Position numbers and translations under genes: made by a program. Shown here one piece after another: positions 1 to 12,479 of a stretch of 64,000 nt of DNA. The stretch is from positions 101,056,585-101,120,584 of the forward strand of contig OY821519.1 in the NCBI GenBank assembly GCA_963682025.1, read 5' to 3'. The notes below the pieces were generated by a model. The model saw only the letters and a program-made list of their open reading frames with translations, was not told where the DNA came from and did no database searches. The DNA comes from Cordilura impudica (taxonomy: Eukaryota; Arthropoda; Insecta; Diptera; Scathophagidae). Positions within the stretch are counted from its first letter, which is position 1. Each line of letters opens with the position of its first letter.

Positions 1-360
1 ACAACAATGTTAAGAGTATACACAGGGCTGGTGTTGTATTTCATACGTTTTTCTGTTATTATTTTAGAAATATGACCATAAGTTTGGCATATTAACTTTT
101 TGTTTTGTTTACAAAATAGAGTTACCGAGTTCATCAATGAGTTCTTTGCTTTCAAAACAGTTCTACATAGTTAGATAAAATTATTATTTATTTATTATTA
201 CATATAATTTTTTAAAATTGTTTATAATTACTAAAGCATTACTATTGACATAAATACAAAATTGCACCTTTTAAATTTTCCATTCAAATTTAAGAAAATA
301 TTAATTCTAATAATTGGAATTCAGATTTCCAATTATCAATTGAATTTCTGAAAATCGTAT
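1..360. other. AT-rich stretch, no gene seen
   Basis: No convincing reading frame, RNA gene or repeat boundary. It consists of A/T-rich simple sequence leading into the short degenerate array that follows. Confidence 0.5.
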
Positions 361-640
361 TAAAATTAAAAAAAAAAATTTTTTTTTCTTAACAAATAAA
401 CAACAAACAAGTACATTTGCTTAAAAATCTACTTTTTTAAAAAAAGAAAATTTTCTTAAAAAGTATTTTTTTTAAGTACTCCATTTTTTAAAGATTACCT
501 TTTTATAATGATAACTTTCTTCTTAAAGTAAATTTTCTTAGAAAGTTACCTTTCCTTAAACAAGAATCTTTTATATAAAATAACTTTTTGTAAATAATTT
601 TTTTTTGAATGTAAATTCTTTTAAAGTACTTTAAAAAAAA
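361..640. repeat. Short block of degenerate TTCTTAAAAAAGTACC-type array
   Basis: Successive imperfect copies of a unit of about 17-20 bp combining TTTTCTTAAAAA with AAGTACC-like spacers. It is the same unit as the large arrays at 6.3-10.1 kb. Open frames inside it give low-complexity Lys/Phe/Tyr peptides and are not genes. Confidence 0.6.
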
Positions 641-769
641 CACATTTTCCTGGTATATGGCAAACCAAAAATTGCCAAAATTTTGAGGAACTTTGATTTT
701 GAAATACCGCATAATTTTTAGCTCTCAAAACATTGAAAAGTATTATTCCTTATTGTGACTATTGGTATT

Positions 770-1203
770 TTGTTGCAACGCATGGAAAAATGAATTACGA
801 CCCCATAAAGTATTTGTATTCTTAATCCCTATAACAACTCGAGTCCATATAATGTCCGTACATGAGTCTGTCTATCTGTTTTTTGAAATTACGGTCATTC
901 AACAAAATAAACCATTTACCTGGGTAAAGTTAAAATAATATTGTTTGTCGTTACTACGAGCTGGTTGGTTTTTGAAATGGGTTAAATCGGGCATCACTGT
1001 GTCAAGATATGGTCTAAAATATGGAGATACCTCCAAAAATGCTAAAAAAAAATCGGTGTATTTGCTGAAATAATTTGGTAGTAATTTTAAAAAATTGTTT
1101 ACTTTTTCAAATATTTTATATATATATATATATATTATCAATACTCAAACCGAGGTGGACGGTATCAAAGATTCGGCACACCGAATTTAACACTCTTACT
1201 TGT
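770..1203 (-). repeat. Dispersed repeat family H, copy 1
   Basis: Read on the minus strand it begins AAAACAAGTAAGAGTG at the high-coordinate end. It continues through a TA microsatellite (about 1118-1134) and ends in a segment (about 780-890) that recurs at 2985-3050, recognisable by CCATATAATGTCCGT/AGTCTGTCT-like sequence. The AAAACAAGTAAGA start is shared with repeat family E elsewhere in the window. No coding potential. Probably a non-autonomous element; its class is not established. Confidence 0.5.
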
Positions 1204-2839
1204 TTTAATTCAAATCGCTTTTAAAAAAACATTTTCCTCCTCGTATTGTATTACTTATTAAATCTGTTGTTTGTTTTACTTTTTAAAACATTGCGCATTT
1301 GTATTAACTTCCCCATTTATGTTAAAATCTCTCTATTATGTTTTTACGAACATTACTTTTACGACCTTTATTACCATAACTATTAAACATTACATTATCT
1401 GTACATTTTCTTCCTTTTTGGCAATTGTAAGACTTTTTTTCTCGGGGACACATTATCCGAAAGCAACAGTCCAAAATGTAATTCCTTGATAATCATTTTA
1501 TTATGCATTCAAGTGTAAGTGCCACACATGAAATGTCACTTGAACTATTTCCAATAACAATTCAATGTATTATCATTCTCGTAATCCGAATATCATCATT
1601 GTTTAGTTAAATAGATGCCATTTATGTGCAGAAAGAAAGCATTTTTATTGAATTTATCAGATTTACAGAAATTCTTAACATGTACATGAATGGATAAAGA
1701 AATGAATGAAACAATTCAGGAATCAACTTGCATAGAAAACAATTTGAGATATTTTTAGAAAGTAGCCACACAGAATAAAGTTTTCATTTTAAACAGAATA
1801 TTTTTTTTTCCTTGTACAAGTATGATTTTTTTATATCTACTAATGGATTTTCTTAAAAGTTTTCTAAGGTGTCATAAGAGATGCATTATATGCATTAAAT
1901 ATTTTCCCAAACTAAACATTACAAACTAAATAAAACTTTTCTTGCAAGTATTTTCTACAAAGAAACTTTAATGGTTTTTTATAGCATACTTTTGTGGGTT
2001 ACAAAAGTTAATGAGTTTTCTTATGAAAAATTTCTAAAATGATAAGAAACTGTAATAAAATCATAAAAATCTAAATTATTTTATATTTGGGTTACAAACT
2101 AACCCTTTTAGTTCTCATATATGTACATACACATGTATAATTGTTCAACAAATAATGTTTTCAAATAAAAATCCTGGCAAAGTTTTCATTACCATAAGAA
2201 GTACATAATTACAATTCTTACTAATGTGGTGTTATTGTCCCGTCTCGTATGTGGTATGTAAGTATGTCATTTATGAGAATGTTGAAAAAGGATAATGTTT
2301 TGCCTTGTTAACCGTATCTAATGGTTTTATCCTAATTTTGGTTAAAATATGACACTTTTTATTACCTTTCTTATATATATGAGTGTGTTAAATTAGAGTT
2401 GGTTTGTTTATCTTTTATTTTAATTGCTACTTTGGATAATTGTTTTGAAATGCATTTACAAGGAACCCTTAAAGTATGCAATGATTTGCGTTGTTAAACT
2501 TCGCTTTAAAGTAGTCACTGTAAAATATAAATGTAACATATTATATATGCTGAATGGGGATAATTTGGTACCAAATAACGGTTTAAAGTTAATAAAACTA
2601 CTCGTATGTTACTATGTTAGATTAGGTTATGAAGTTGTCACAGAAGATGATTCATTGTACTATTTGGATCATAAGTCTCCAGCTTATGCCAGCTGATAAA
2701 GTAAATCAAGGGTTTTGGTACGCTAAATGCAAATCTGATTTCAGAATTTCTTTCACATCAAGATTTTGAGAAATTTTTTCTCAAGAATTTCAAAGAAATG
2801 TTTTTTTTTTTTGCTATATTTTAGGCTGTAGTACATCGC
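1204..2839. other. Intergenic stretch, no recognisable gene
   Basis: AT-rich DNA without recognised repeats. A 90-codon open frame at 2424-2696 (+) resembles no family I know and has no neighbouring exon or promoter support, so I treat it as chance. Confidence 0.4.
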
Positions 2840-2939
2840 TATATTTTTATATAAATCTCGTTAAGGCGACTCCAATATAATTAATACCAGCACTAATGCT
2901 TATTCGTTTATCAAATTTTTCAAATTTTTTGTTGTTATG

Positions 2940-3110
2940 CCCTGCTCACCAATATGCAGTGGCTACATATAATTTATAAAAAATTACGACTCTATAAAAT
3001 ATATAGATTTTGATCCTTATATCAAGCCGAGTTGATATAGCCCGTCTGTGAAAATCACGATCCTCCAATATGTCAGCGGCGTTGCTTATGGCTGGTAAAA
3101 ATTTTTCTTA
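2940..3110 (-). repeat. Dispersed repeat family H, partial copy 2
   Basis: Contains the segment ACTCTATAAAATATATAGAT followed by CTTATATCAAGCCGAGTTG, equivalent to 795-850 of copy 1 but diverged. Only the distal part of the family is present. Confidence 0.4.
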
Positions 3111-3149
3111 TTTATCTAGAAAATGAAGTGAATACCAGTGGATCGTGAG

Positions 3150-6119
3150 CAGGGTTGCCACAGACTAACATTTTTTGGGACCAAAAAGTTACAAAAATGT
3201 TACCAAAAAGGTACCAAAATTTGTGATGCTATATTTTTGTAAAAAAATTACAACTGTAAAAGTTTTTAAATAATTTTTATTGTAAACAAACAATTCATAC
3301 ATATTAATTATTTTAATTTTCACAGTATTATTTTTTTAAAAATAAATTACATTTTGATAACACTTTTTGAAAATTTATGTAAAATGACTACGTAAATTTA
3401 TTTTTTTAAACATAACGTATTATAATTTATAAATAATTTTATTTAAATTTATTGTGTAGCGCAACATGTTATGTTGGCATAAGGTACTTCATTTTGAAAA
3501 TACTGAGTAATGGTTTTTTGTTCATAACAAATTAAATGACTTAATTATTTTTAAGAAATATATATATTTATAGAAGTCTGAATTTCAGACACAGTCTTAA
3601 GTCAAGCACATTGCACTAATTAAAGTTCATTTTTGGCAGACCAAACATAAGTTCCTTCTATTTTTCGATTCATTAACTCCTTGGCTAGCATTAAGTGATA
3701 GAGAGTCGAAAATTCCAATTTATTTCGTAATTTAGTTTTTATAAGCGATAAGGTTGAAAATTTGCGCTCAGCTGCTGCAGAGCTATGTGGCAAAGATAAT
3801 AAATTAAATACAAATGTACATAATTCATCAAAGCATTTTTGCCCCAAACCATTTTTAATGCAACTTATTTTTTGCCAAAAATCAGTTATATCAATATCGT
3901 TTGAGAAATGTTTGGAAAGTTTCAAAAGTTTCCATTGAGTAACTATTGTATCTGAATCGCAATTTAACAAATATGGGAAACTTTGAAGCAATGGCAAAAT
4001 GCATAATTCAGGATCTGATAATATTTTCTGGGGTGTTATTATAGATAGTAACTTTAAATCATTGCCCTTAAAATCAAATCTCGATTTTATCTGAGTGCAC
4101 AATTCTATATAAAACGATAGAATATTAGATTTAATTTCATTTTTTTTTTGATTCTGGAAAATCACATGACTGAAAATAAGTTTCTGCCTTAACGCCGATA
4201 AATATGTTTTGTATAGGTAAATGATCAGCACTACTACAGAAATTAACATATTCTAAAGAAGATACATTTTTTAAAAATTTAGTAGTCATAAAATTGCTCA
4301 AAATAAGTTTAAAGTTACTTTCTATATGAGAATATAAATATGGCAACCGAACTTTTTCGGATTGGAACTCTTTGTTTAAGTTATTTATTATTTTTAGAAT
4401 GTAAGACAAAATAAATGAAATATACTTTCATTTCGCAATTCATCATGTTTGCTAAATCGCATGCACGAATTCCATTAACTTCGAGATAAGAAGAAATAAA
4501 ATAAAGCTTTAAGCCGTCTCATTGTTCGACGATTCGGTTTATCACATTTTCTAAGGAAAGCCACCTGGTTAGTGAAACACCTAGAATTTTGTGGGGCTTA
4601 ACAGCACAATATTCCTGAAATTTTTGGAATACGTATATGTCTTTTGCACTATGCGAAAAGAAGTTGTATATATTTCGACAAAGCCATTCGATTTCCTTCG
4701 GGAGTTTTTTGCAGGCATACGATGAACACAAATGCAAAGAATGACATGAACATTTTATATAAAATATATCTACCTCATTTTTAAATTTTGCTTTTAAGCC
4801 GTTAAAATCTCCTGACATTACGTTAGCACCATCAGTAGCAAGACCTATTAAATTCATCAATGGTATTTTGTTTTCGATAAAAAATTTTTTAATGGCATCA
4901 AAAATGGAAGTAGCATCCGTTTTTATCACTTCAAGAAGGCCCAGAAAACGATCTCTAACGGTGCAGGTTATCGTATCTATTTACCGGACCACTAAAACTA
5001 AAGCCTTCCTTGACGAGATATCCGTTGTTTCATCCACAATTAATGAAAATTTTTTTTCCTTTAGTTCAACAATAATTTTTTCAAGCGATTTATTGCCCAA
5101 AATTTTAGCGACTTGACTGGACTTCGTCCGAGCGCACTTTACTAACTTTGCAATTTGTGAGTCCATTAGTAAAAAGGGCAAGTTATGCGAAATGCAAAAC
5201 ATAACTAGAGTAAATTCTGCAAACTGGACTTGTTTTTGTAGCGATTGAGTATCTTCATTCAAAAATGAATATAGTACAGTTTGCTTTTTTTTCTTTTCAA
5301 TGTTTTGAATGTGGCTGCTAACATTTTCGTGTCTTCTGAGGTGAGTCAAGTGATTTGTCAACGACTTTTCACAAGCAATGCAATAAGCACTTTCTCCAAT
5401 TTCTTTAAGCCATGGAAATGTTTTTGTCCAAATAGGCCTGAATTTTCTACAAGATGTACTCGTTGTTGCTGTTTCACTTTCTTGCGAGTAACTGCAAGTA
5501 GAATAATATAAATATTACTTAGTGATAGTAAATAAAACATTCATTAAAATTTCACACCATTCAGATTGATTATTATTATTTAAATCACCATTGTGCATCT
5601 GATTTTTTTCTTCTTCTTCCACCGATGAAGTCTTAATGCGTTTTGTTACAAATCGATTTAAATTGAATTACGAAATATAAATGTATTTTTCATAAGAAAT
5701 ATATTTTAAATATAAAAAAACAACAGTTTACGTACCTATCCATTTACAAATTGATTAATAGTAAACACCAAAACACGAAAAACCATTTGCCGTAAAGAAA
5801 AACCAAACAAAGCTAAAGTATTTACGTAAAGTTAACAAATCTCAAGTAAGAATAGCAAAATGTTGCCAACAATAATGAAATATGCGTGAAGTTTGCATAC
5901 TCATAATGAGAAATCTTAGGAATAAAACTGTATACGAAGTTGTGAATAAAATCACAATAAAATATGTGTAAAACAATGAAACATTAAGGAATTTTTTAAG
6001 TATTTGGAAAAAGTAGCCAAAAGTTACCAAAACGTAAATTAGCTTACCAAGTTACCAAATTTCTAAATGTCTAAAAAAAGGACCAATTTTGGTCCAAACG
6101 TACCAAAACGGCAACTCAG
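3150..6119 (-). mobile_element. Decayed hAT-family DNA transposon
   Basis: The left end reads CAGGGTTGCCA (3150). The right end read inward is CTGAGTTGCC (6119-6110), an imperfect terminal inverted repeat of the hAT type (8 of the first 10 bases agree). Subterminal sequence at both ends is rich in GTTACCAAA / GGTACCAAA / GGACCAAA motifs. A broken transposase lies between, on the minus strand. No clean 8-bp target duplication is visible; only a 5-bp GTGAG occurs next to both ends. That fits an old copy with eroded ends. Confidence 0.75.
3620..5480 (-). pseudogene. hAT transposase (TTF/BED zinc finger, DUF4371-like), broken
   Basis: Read on the minus strand, the order is typical of a long hAT transposase. 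First comes a TTF/BED-like zinc finger (AYCIACEKS followed by HLTHLRRHENVSSH, about 5340-5440). Next is the catalytic-core region with LIVDETTD and GLATDGANVMSG (the expected acidic residues), then the conserved CSCHSLHL. Last is the C-terminal dimerisation region with SAAAERKFSTLSLIKTKLRN, about 3690-3790. The frame is broken by an in-frame TAA (4981-4983), a TGA (4519-4521), a frameshift near 4410 and another at an A-run near 4140. It cannot make a full transposase. Members of this family cut and paste DNA as dimers in the nucleus. Family assignment is firm; subfamily is not. Confidence 0.85.
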
Positions 6120-6299
6120 TGAGATATCACTAAAAATATATAAAACTCTTAAAATAATTTTAATTTTCTCTGTTATTGCTGTAATTCTAAATTTTTATTT
6201 TGTATGTGCTTGTTTACTTGTTGTTGTTCTGGTCGTTCTACTTGAAGCTATTGTTTTATGACAGTGTATGCACCAGTATGAAAAAAATTCCACAATATA

Positions 6300-7407
6300 G
6301 AAGAACATGTAATCCTTTCTTAAAAAAGTATTCTTCTAACAGAACAATTTCTTAAAAAAAGCCCTTTTCTTAAAAAAAGTAAAATTTTTAAAAAATTATC
6401 TTTTCTTGAAAAATTACCTTTTGTTAAGAAGTAAATTTTCTAAGAAAAGCTAATTTTCTTAATAAATAAGCTTTTGGAAAAATAATATTTCAAAAAATTA
6501 CCTTTTCTTAAAAAAGTAAATTTTCTTAAGAAAGTGCCTTCTATTAGAATGTAAATTTTCTTCATAAATTTACTTTTCTTAAAAAGTACCCTTTCTTAAA
6601 AATGTTCCTTAGAAAAGTACCTATTCTTACACAAGTACCACTCCTTCAAAAGTACCTTTTGTTAAAAAAGTACATTTTTAGAAAAGTATATTTTCTTAAA
6701 AAGTATATTTTCTTAAAAAAGTACTTCTTCTTATAAAAGTACTTTTTCTTAAGAAAGTACCTCATCTTAAAAAAGCACCATTACTTAAAACAATATCTTT
6801 TCTATAAAAGGGAATTTTCTATAAAAGGTACTTCTCCTAAAAATTAAGAAAAATACAGAGTACATTTCCTTAAAACATTACAATTTATAAAATAGGAAAT
6901 TTTCCTAAAAAAGTACCTTTTCTTATAGAAGTACATTTTCTTAAGAAAGTGCCCTTTACAAAATATGTACATTTTTTCATAACGATACGTTTTCGTAAAA
7001 AAGTAGCTTTTATTGAGAAAGTACCCTTCTTAAAAATTTACCTTTTTTTAAAAAGTAATTTTTTGTTAAAATAACCTTTTCTTAAGAAGGTACTATTCCT
7101 TAAAAAAGTACTATTTCTTAAGAAAGTACCTTTTCTTAAGAAAATACCTTCTCTTTAGAAACTACCACTCTTAAAAAGTAAATCTCTTACAAATTTTCCT
7201 TAGAAAAGTTCCTTTTCCTAAAAAATTAAATTTTCTTACACAAGTACCGTTCCTTCAAAAGTAATTTAAAAAAAAAAATAAATTACGTTCTTCAAAAAAA
7301 AAAAAAAGTTTCTATAAAAGTAAATTTTCTTAAAAAAGAAGTATATTTTCTTAAAAAAGTATGCTCTCTTAAAAAATTTCATTTTCTTCAATAATACTTT
7401 TTCTTAA
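6300..7407. repeat. Degenerate TTCTTAAAAAAGTACC array, left block
   Basis: Dozens of imperfect units of about 17-20 bp (for example AAGTACCTTTTCTTAAAAA). They are interrupted at 7408 by repeat element S and resume at 8455 in the same orientation. There are no mappable terminal structures. Open frames here are low complexity. Confidence 0.75.
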
Positions 7408-8454
7408 ATAATTTAACCCATAAAAACAAAGTTTTTATTAAAACTGTTTCTTTCCTTTTGCTTGACTGAGTGTGACTATATTAAAATTAATGTTTGGCCA
7501 CAACAAGTCTATGGACAAAGTTTCAGATCCATTGGATGAGGGGAATTGGGGTTTTAATCTCCCCGTGACTGTGAGTGACTATGTCAAAGTTAATCTTTTT
7601 TCACAGCATGTCTATCGACGAAATTTTAGATCGATCGGATAAGGGCAAATGGGGCTTAAATCACTCCGTGACTGTGCGTGACTATGCGTGAATGCGCGTT
7701 ACTATGTCGAAGTTGATCTTTCTTTACAGCAAGTATATCGACCAAGTTTCAGATCTGTTGGATGAGGCTAAATGACATTTAGATCACTCCGTGACTGTGC
7801 GTGACCATGCGTGACTGTGCGTGACTAAGTCAAAGTTAATCTATTTCACAGCAAATATATCGACCAAGTTTCAGATCGGTTGGATGAGGGTAAATGACAT
7901 TTAGATCACTCCGTGACTGTGCGTGACCATGCGTGACTGTGCGTGACTAAGTCAAAATTAATCTTTTTTCACAGCAAGTGTGTGGACAAGTTTCAGATCG
8001 ATCGGATGAAGGGAAATGACATTTAGATCACACCGTGACTGTGCGTGACCATGCGTGACTGTGCGTGACTAAGTCAAAGTTAATCTTTTTTCACAGCAAG
8101 TGTATGGACCAAGTTTGAGATCGATCGGATAAGGGGAAATGACATTTAAATCACTCCGTGACTGTGCGTGACCACGCGTGACTACGCGTGACTAAGTCAA
8201 AGTTAATCTTTTTTCACAGCAAGTGTATGGACCAAGTTTGAGATCGATCGGATAAGGGGAAATGACATTTAGATCACTCCGTGACTGTGCGTGACCACGC
8301 GTGACTGTGACTACCCCAATATTAATGTGTAGTCACGATAAGACTATGGGCCAAGTTTCTGATCAATTGGATAAGGGGGAATGGGATACACCTATGGTAG
8401 ACAGACAGACAGACAGACAGAGAGTATGAGTTAAAAGAAAGAGTTTAAAAAGTA
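7408..8454 (+). mobile_element. Minisatellite-bearing element S, copy 1
   Basis: The ends are AATTTAACCCATAAAAA...TTATTAAAACTGTTTCTTT on the left and GTTAAAAGAAAGAGTTTAAA on the right, forming a short terminal inverted repeat around AAACTCTTTCTTT. The interior has tandem units of 122-123 bp, counted from the recurring TCACTCCGTGACTG at 7661, 7783, 7906, (TCACACC) 8028, 8151 and 8274. Each unit holds smaller GTGACTRTGC sub-repeats, CACAGCAAGT and GATCGATCGGAT. A CAGA microsatellite (about 8400-8420) precedes the right end. Two other copies occur in the window (26681-34915 interrupted, 41938-42908 inverted). There is no coding capacity, so it is presumably mobilised in trans. Confidence 0.7.
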
Positions 8455-10085
8455 CCTCTCTTAAAAAGCACCTTTCATAAAACAATATCTCTTCTACAAA
8501 AGGACTTTTTCTTTAAAAGGTACTTTTCCTGAAAAATACTCATTCTTAAAAATTACGATTCCTTAAAAAGGGTACTCGTATACTTTTCCTTAAAATGTAA
8601 ATTTTCTTAAAAAATAATTTTTTTTTTTAAATTCCTTTTCTTAAAAACTACCTTTTCTTAAAAATACACATTTTCTTAAAAATATACCCTTTTTTAAGAA
8701 AGTACATTTTCTTAAAAAACTATTTTTCTTATAAAACTACATTTTCTTAATAAATTACCTTCTTTAAAATAATACTATTTATAAAAAGAAGAAAATTTTC
8801 ATAAATAAGGGAACTTTTCTCAAATAAGAAACTTAAATAAGAAACTCTTCTTAAATAAAAACTTTTCTTAAAAAATTACCTCTCTTAAAGAGTTTTTTTT
8901 TTCTTAAAAATGTAAATTTTCTTAGTAAAGCGCCTTTTCTTAAAAATTCACATTTCTTAAGAAGTGCCTTTTCTGGACAGAGTATACTTTCTTAAATATG
9001 TACATTTGTTCATAAAAGTACCTTTTCGTAAAAAGTACATTTTCTGGCGAAAGTACATTCTCTGAAAAACGTACAGTTTCTTAAAAATTACTTTTTCTTC
9101 AAAACTACATTTTGTTAAGAAAGTACTATTTCCTAAGAAATATCTTTTCTTAGGAAAGTACCTTCTCTTTAGAAGCTATCGCTTTTTAAAGAAGTAAGAA
9201 TTTTTGATTAAGTACCTCTTCTTAAAAAAGCACCTTTTCTTAAAAAAGCACCTTTTCTTAAAAAAGCACCTTTTCTTTAAAAGTAAATTTTCTTAAAAAA
9301 CATCCTTTTCAAATAACTATCTTTTCTTAATAAATTACCTTCATTAAAACAATACAATTTATAAAAAAATATTTTTTAAAAAGTACCTTATCATAAAAAA
9401 GTACATTTTCGTAAGAAAGTGCCTTTTCTTAAGAAAGTAGCCTTTTTTAAAGAATTACTTTCTCTTCGAAAAGTACTTTTCATTCAAAAGTACCATTTCT
9501 CAAAGAGTAGAAAAAATTACATTTCTCTAAGAAGTAAATTTTCTTAAAAAATGTTCTTTCCTTTAAAAGTTCCTTTTCTTAAAATAGTACCGCTTCTTAA
9601 AAAAAATTATTTTAAAAAAGTACCTTTCTTTAAAAGAAAATTTTCTAAAAGAGTACATTTTCTTCAAAAAACGTTATTTAGAAAAAGTAACCTCTTTTAA
9701 AAAAGTACCATTTCTTAAAAAAGTACCTTTTTATTAAAAAAGTACATTGTCTTCATAATTGTCTTTCCCTAAAAAAGAAAATTTTCTTAAAAAGTACCTT
9801 TTCTTAAAAAAAAAGTACCTTAAAAAGTATTTTTTCTTAGAAAACAATCTTATATTAAATAAGTACATGTTCTTCAACAAGACCCATTTCTTAAAAATTT
9901 ACCTATTCTCAAAAAAGTATATTTTCCTAAGGAAGTACATTTTCATAAAAAGCACATTTTCTTAAAAGATGTACTTTTATTTTCTTAAAAAAGTATCTTT
10001 TCTTAAAAGATGTACTTTTATTTTCTTAAAAAAGTATCTTTTCTTTAACAAAATTTTTCTTAACAAAGACACTTATCTTTAGGGG
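8455..10085. repeat. Degenerate TTCTTAAAAAAGTACC array, right block
   Basis: Continuation of the 6300-7407 array beyond element S, with the same unit and orientation, ending near 10085. Two near-identical segments of about 55 bp stand in tandem around 9960-10045, a sign of recent local duplication. A traces-only stretch reappears near 10755-10815. Confidence 0.75.
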
Positions 10086-11080
10086 GGATAAAGCTTAAAA
10101 TCCTTTTTTTTGCATTTCTCTTCCTGAATGTACAACATGTCGAGAGTGTTGTTTCAAAATTTCAAGTACATCGGAGCAAAATTTAAGAAGATACAGCGTT
10201 TCCAGCACCGGCCTCATACGGTATATTGTATATAAATCAGTTTTTAAAAAACTTTAAATCGATTTTCTCGCAAATAAATGTTCAAAGTCCGTGAACATCA
10301 TAACTCAAAATCAACTTGACCGATTCTTTTGAAATTTAACACACTGTAGCTACACATTTTCTTCCATTTTCTTCCCCATTTTTTAACAGCAAATTCACGA
10401 AATTTTATAGCAAAAATCGTGTTTTTCACTTCAAAATGCTGCCAAAAAAAAAAAAAAAACAAAAACAGTTTGAAAAAACTCTTCGTCACTACCTCAGGAA
10501 ACATGTCACCTTTTAAACGCATTTCGATTTTTTTATATCACATGTTCCGGTAACGAGTTATGATGTTCACCGCATAACAACAACACCTTCGGAGATTTGC
10601 TGTCACGGACTTATTTATTCAAATTTTTAATTGAAAATTTTTTCAAAGATTCTTCAAATGTTATTCTATAGCGTGTATATGAAATAAATAATCCAACATT
10701 ATTCATATCTTCAAAAAAGATTTATGAAAGTATGAAAAGTATGAAAATAAGAAGTGTGTTTTCCTAAAAAATTAAGTTTTCTTTAAAAGTTCCTTTTCTT
10801 CAGAAAGAGCCTTTTTCGTACCTTGCGTTGAAAAAGTATTTCTCTTTGACGACCTTTGAAGAAGTTCATAGGTTTTCTACTCTAATTATAAAAAAATAAT
10901 GGAATTATTGACCCATTAATTAATTCTTTTTGTAGAAGGAACCATCACAATTTTAACACTCTTGTTTCCGAAAATCACATTTTGTAAGGCCATGCTATCC
11001 TCATCCGCATACCCATCAGACAGGATGAAGTATGATGCTCAGTGAAAGATGTGATATCACACTAACCATGAAAGAGTCGA
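10086..11080. other. No gene recognised
   Basis: Contains A-runs (about 10445-10460) and fragments related to the preceding array near 10760-10815. No coding or RNA feature can be supported. Confidence 0.4.
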
Positions 11081-11086
11081 ATATAA

Positions 11087-11330
11087 TTGCAGAGAATACT
11101 GTTGTATCGATATGCGTTGTCCAAACATTCGGACGAAAGGTACTATATATTTCGTCAATTAAAACTGAACTCAAATATAAAATGCCAAAGAAGTTTAAAG
11201 CCCCCACTTATCTGGGTTCCAGAATATAGACACATAGGACAAAATGACTTTATTACGCCAATTACGTCTTCAGAGCTTCAAGAGTAGCTCCAAATGGCGC
11301 AATGGTGAGGACCAGATTAAGTTGGCTTAA
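11087..11330 (+). pseudogene. Possible LINE RNase H fragment
   Basis: A short frame contains PPLIWVPEYRHIGQNDF, resembling the WVPGHxGIxGNExAD motif at the end of RNase H domains in I/LOA/R1-type LINEs. The histidine of the usual GH has moved and the final Asp region is degraded. A few codons downstream NGAMVRTRLSWLN resembles the segment after RNase H in the same elements. Flanking sequence shows no preserved reverse transcriptase. This is similarity judged by eye only. Confidence 0.35.
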
Positions 11331-12475
11331 CATAACCTAATAACGGCTTCATTTACTTCGGCAAAAACTTTTTCAAAAGTTTTTGTAATCTAACGAGTTT
11401 GCTGTTTTAATAAGTCTTTCACCTTGAATTCTTCATGTTGAATTAGAAACGAGCGATTTAGTTAGCGGGTTGTTAAAAGAAAACTAATATAAGCAACTAT
11501 AGTATTTATTATTTGTCTTATTAAGCTCTTCATTAAGGTTTCTATTATAATAATTTAGTTTTCTAAATTCTTTCAAGAAAAAAAAATAACCTTTTCCTGG
11601 TAAGGGTAATTGTTATTTCAACCCCTTTTCCACTCATCGTCATCTCCTCGGCTGGTATATTAAATGTCATTATGCCTGTAGTTTCAGTAAAATCAACAGT
11701 TTTGGTCATACTAAATAAAAACTGACCAAAATTAAGCTGTGTACATGAGTGTATTCATACACACATAAACTCTCTTCTTTGGTTGGTAGTATTTGTTCTT
11801 TCCTGTTGGTTTGCTATAGACGATTAAAGGATTTTTGGGTGAAAACTTCATTCAATTCATGTATTATTCATTAGATGTTTACGCATTTTGCTTTGCTTAT
11901 TCTTGGTAAACGTTCCATTTTATTTTCTTTTTAATTTCTTTTATTATTCTTTTCTATTTGAAAATTATTTTATTTCCCATTGTTGTTGTTCGTTCATTAA
12001 TACCTAGATAGGTTTTTGGTATATGTATCGATAACGAACTTCCTGTCTGTGCTCTGCTGTTAGATGAAGCAGTTGTTTACTTGTTGTTACGAGTAGTTCG
12101 CTGCTTTGTCAGCTAAATTTGATTTGATATCTATGATGATGTCTAAATAACACATTCATTCATTTAGATGTGTGTACTTGAAGTCATTTTGATTACAATC
12201 AAAATTAAAATTACTCTTGTATGGGGTTGCAGAAGTGCGTATTTAGTTGTATGCTTCTAATTCTCAGCATTTTTTTAAAAGACATAAGCTGATTCGGTAG
12301 TTAACAGGAAAATTTGACCTATTGTAGGTAAATGGGAGTCGGACGGACTAATGAAGAATATGAAAGGATGAGGGTTCCCCAGTGAGGATTATACTGTTGA
12401 TAGTATTAGAAATGATAATTGGATTTTTAGTGACAAATATAGGTGATCCGAAACTAAGGCCATTTTTGCTGTATC
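11331..12475. other. No gene recognised
   Basis: Mixed AT-rich sequence with no stable frame, tandem array or inverted repeat that I can support. Confidence 0.4.
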
Positions 12476-12479
12476 TTAC

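Noticed and set aside
2424..2696. 90-codon open frame
   Set aside because: No recognisable motif, no partner exon, and length compatible with chance in this sequence.
9759..9965. 68-codon frame rich in Lys, Phe, Tyr
   Set aside because: Lies entirely in the degenerate TTCTTAAAAAAGTACC array; the composition simply reflects the repeat.
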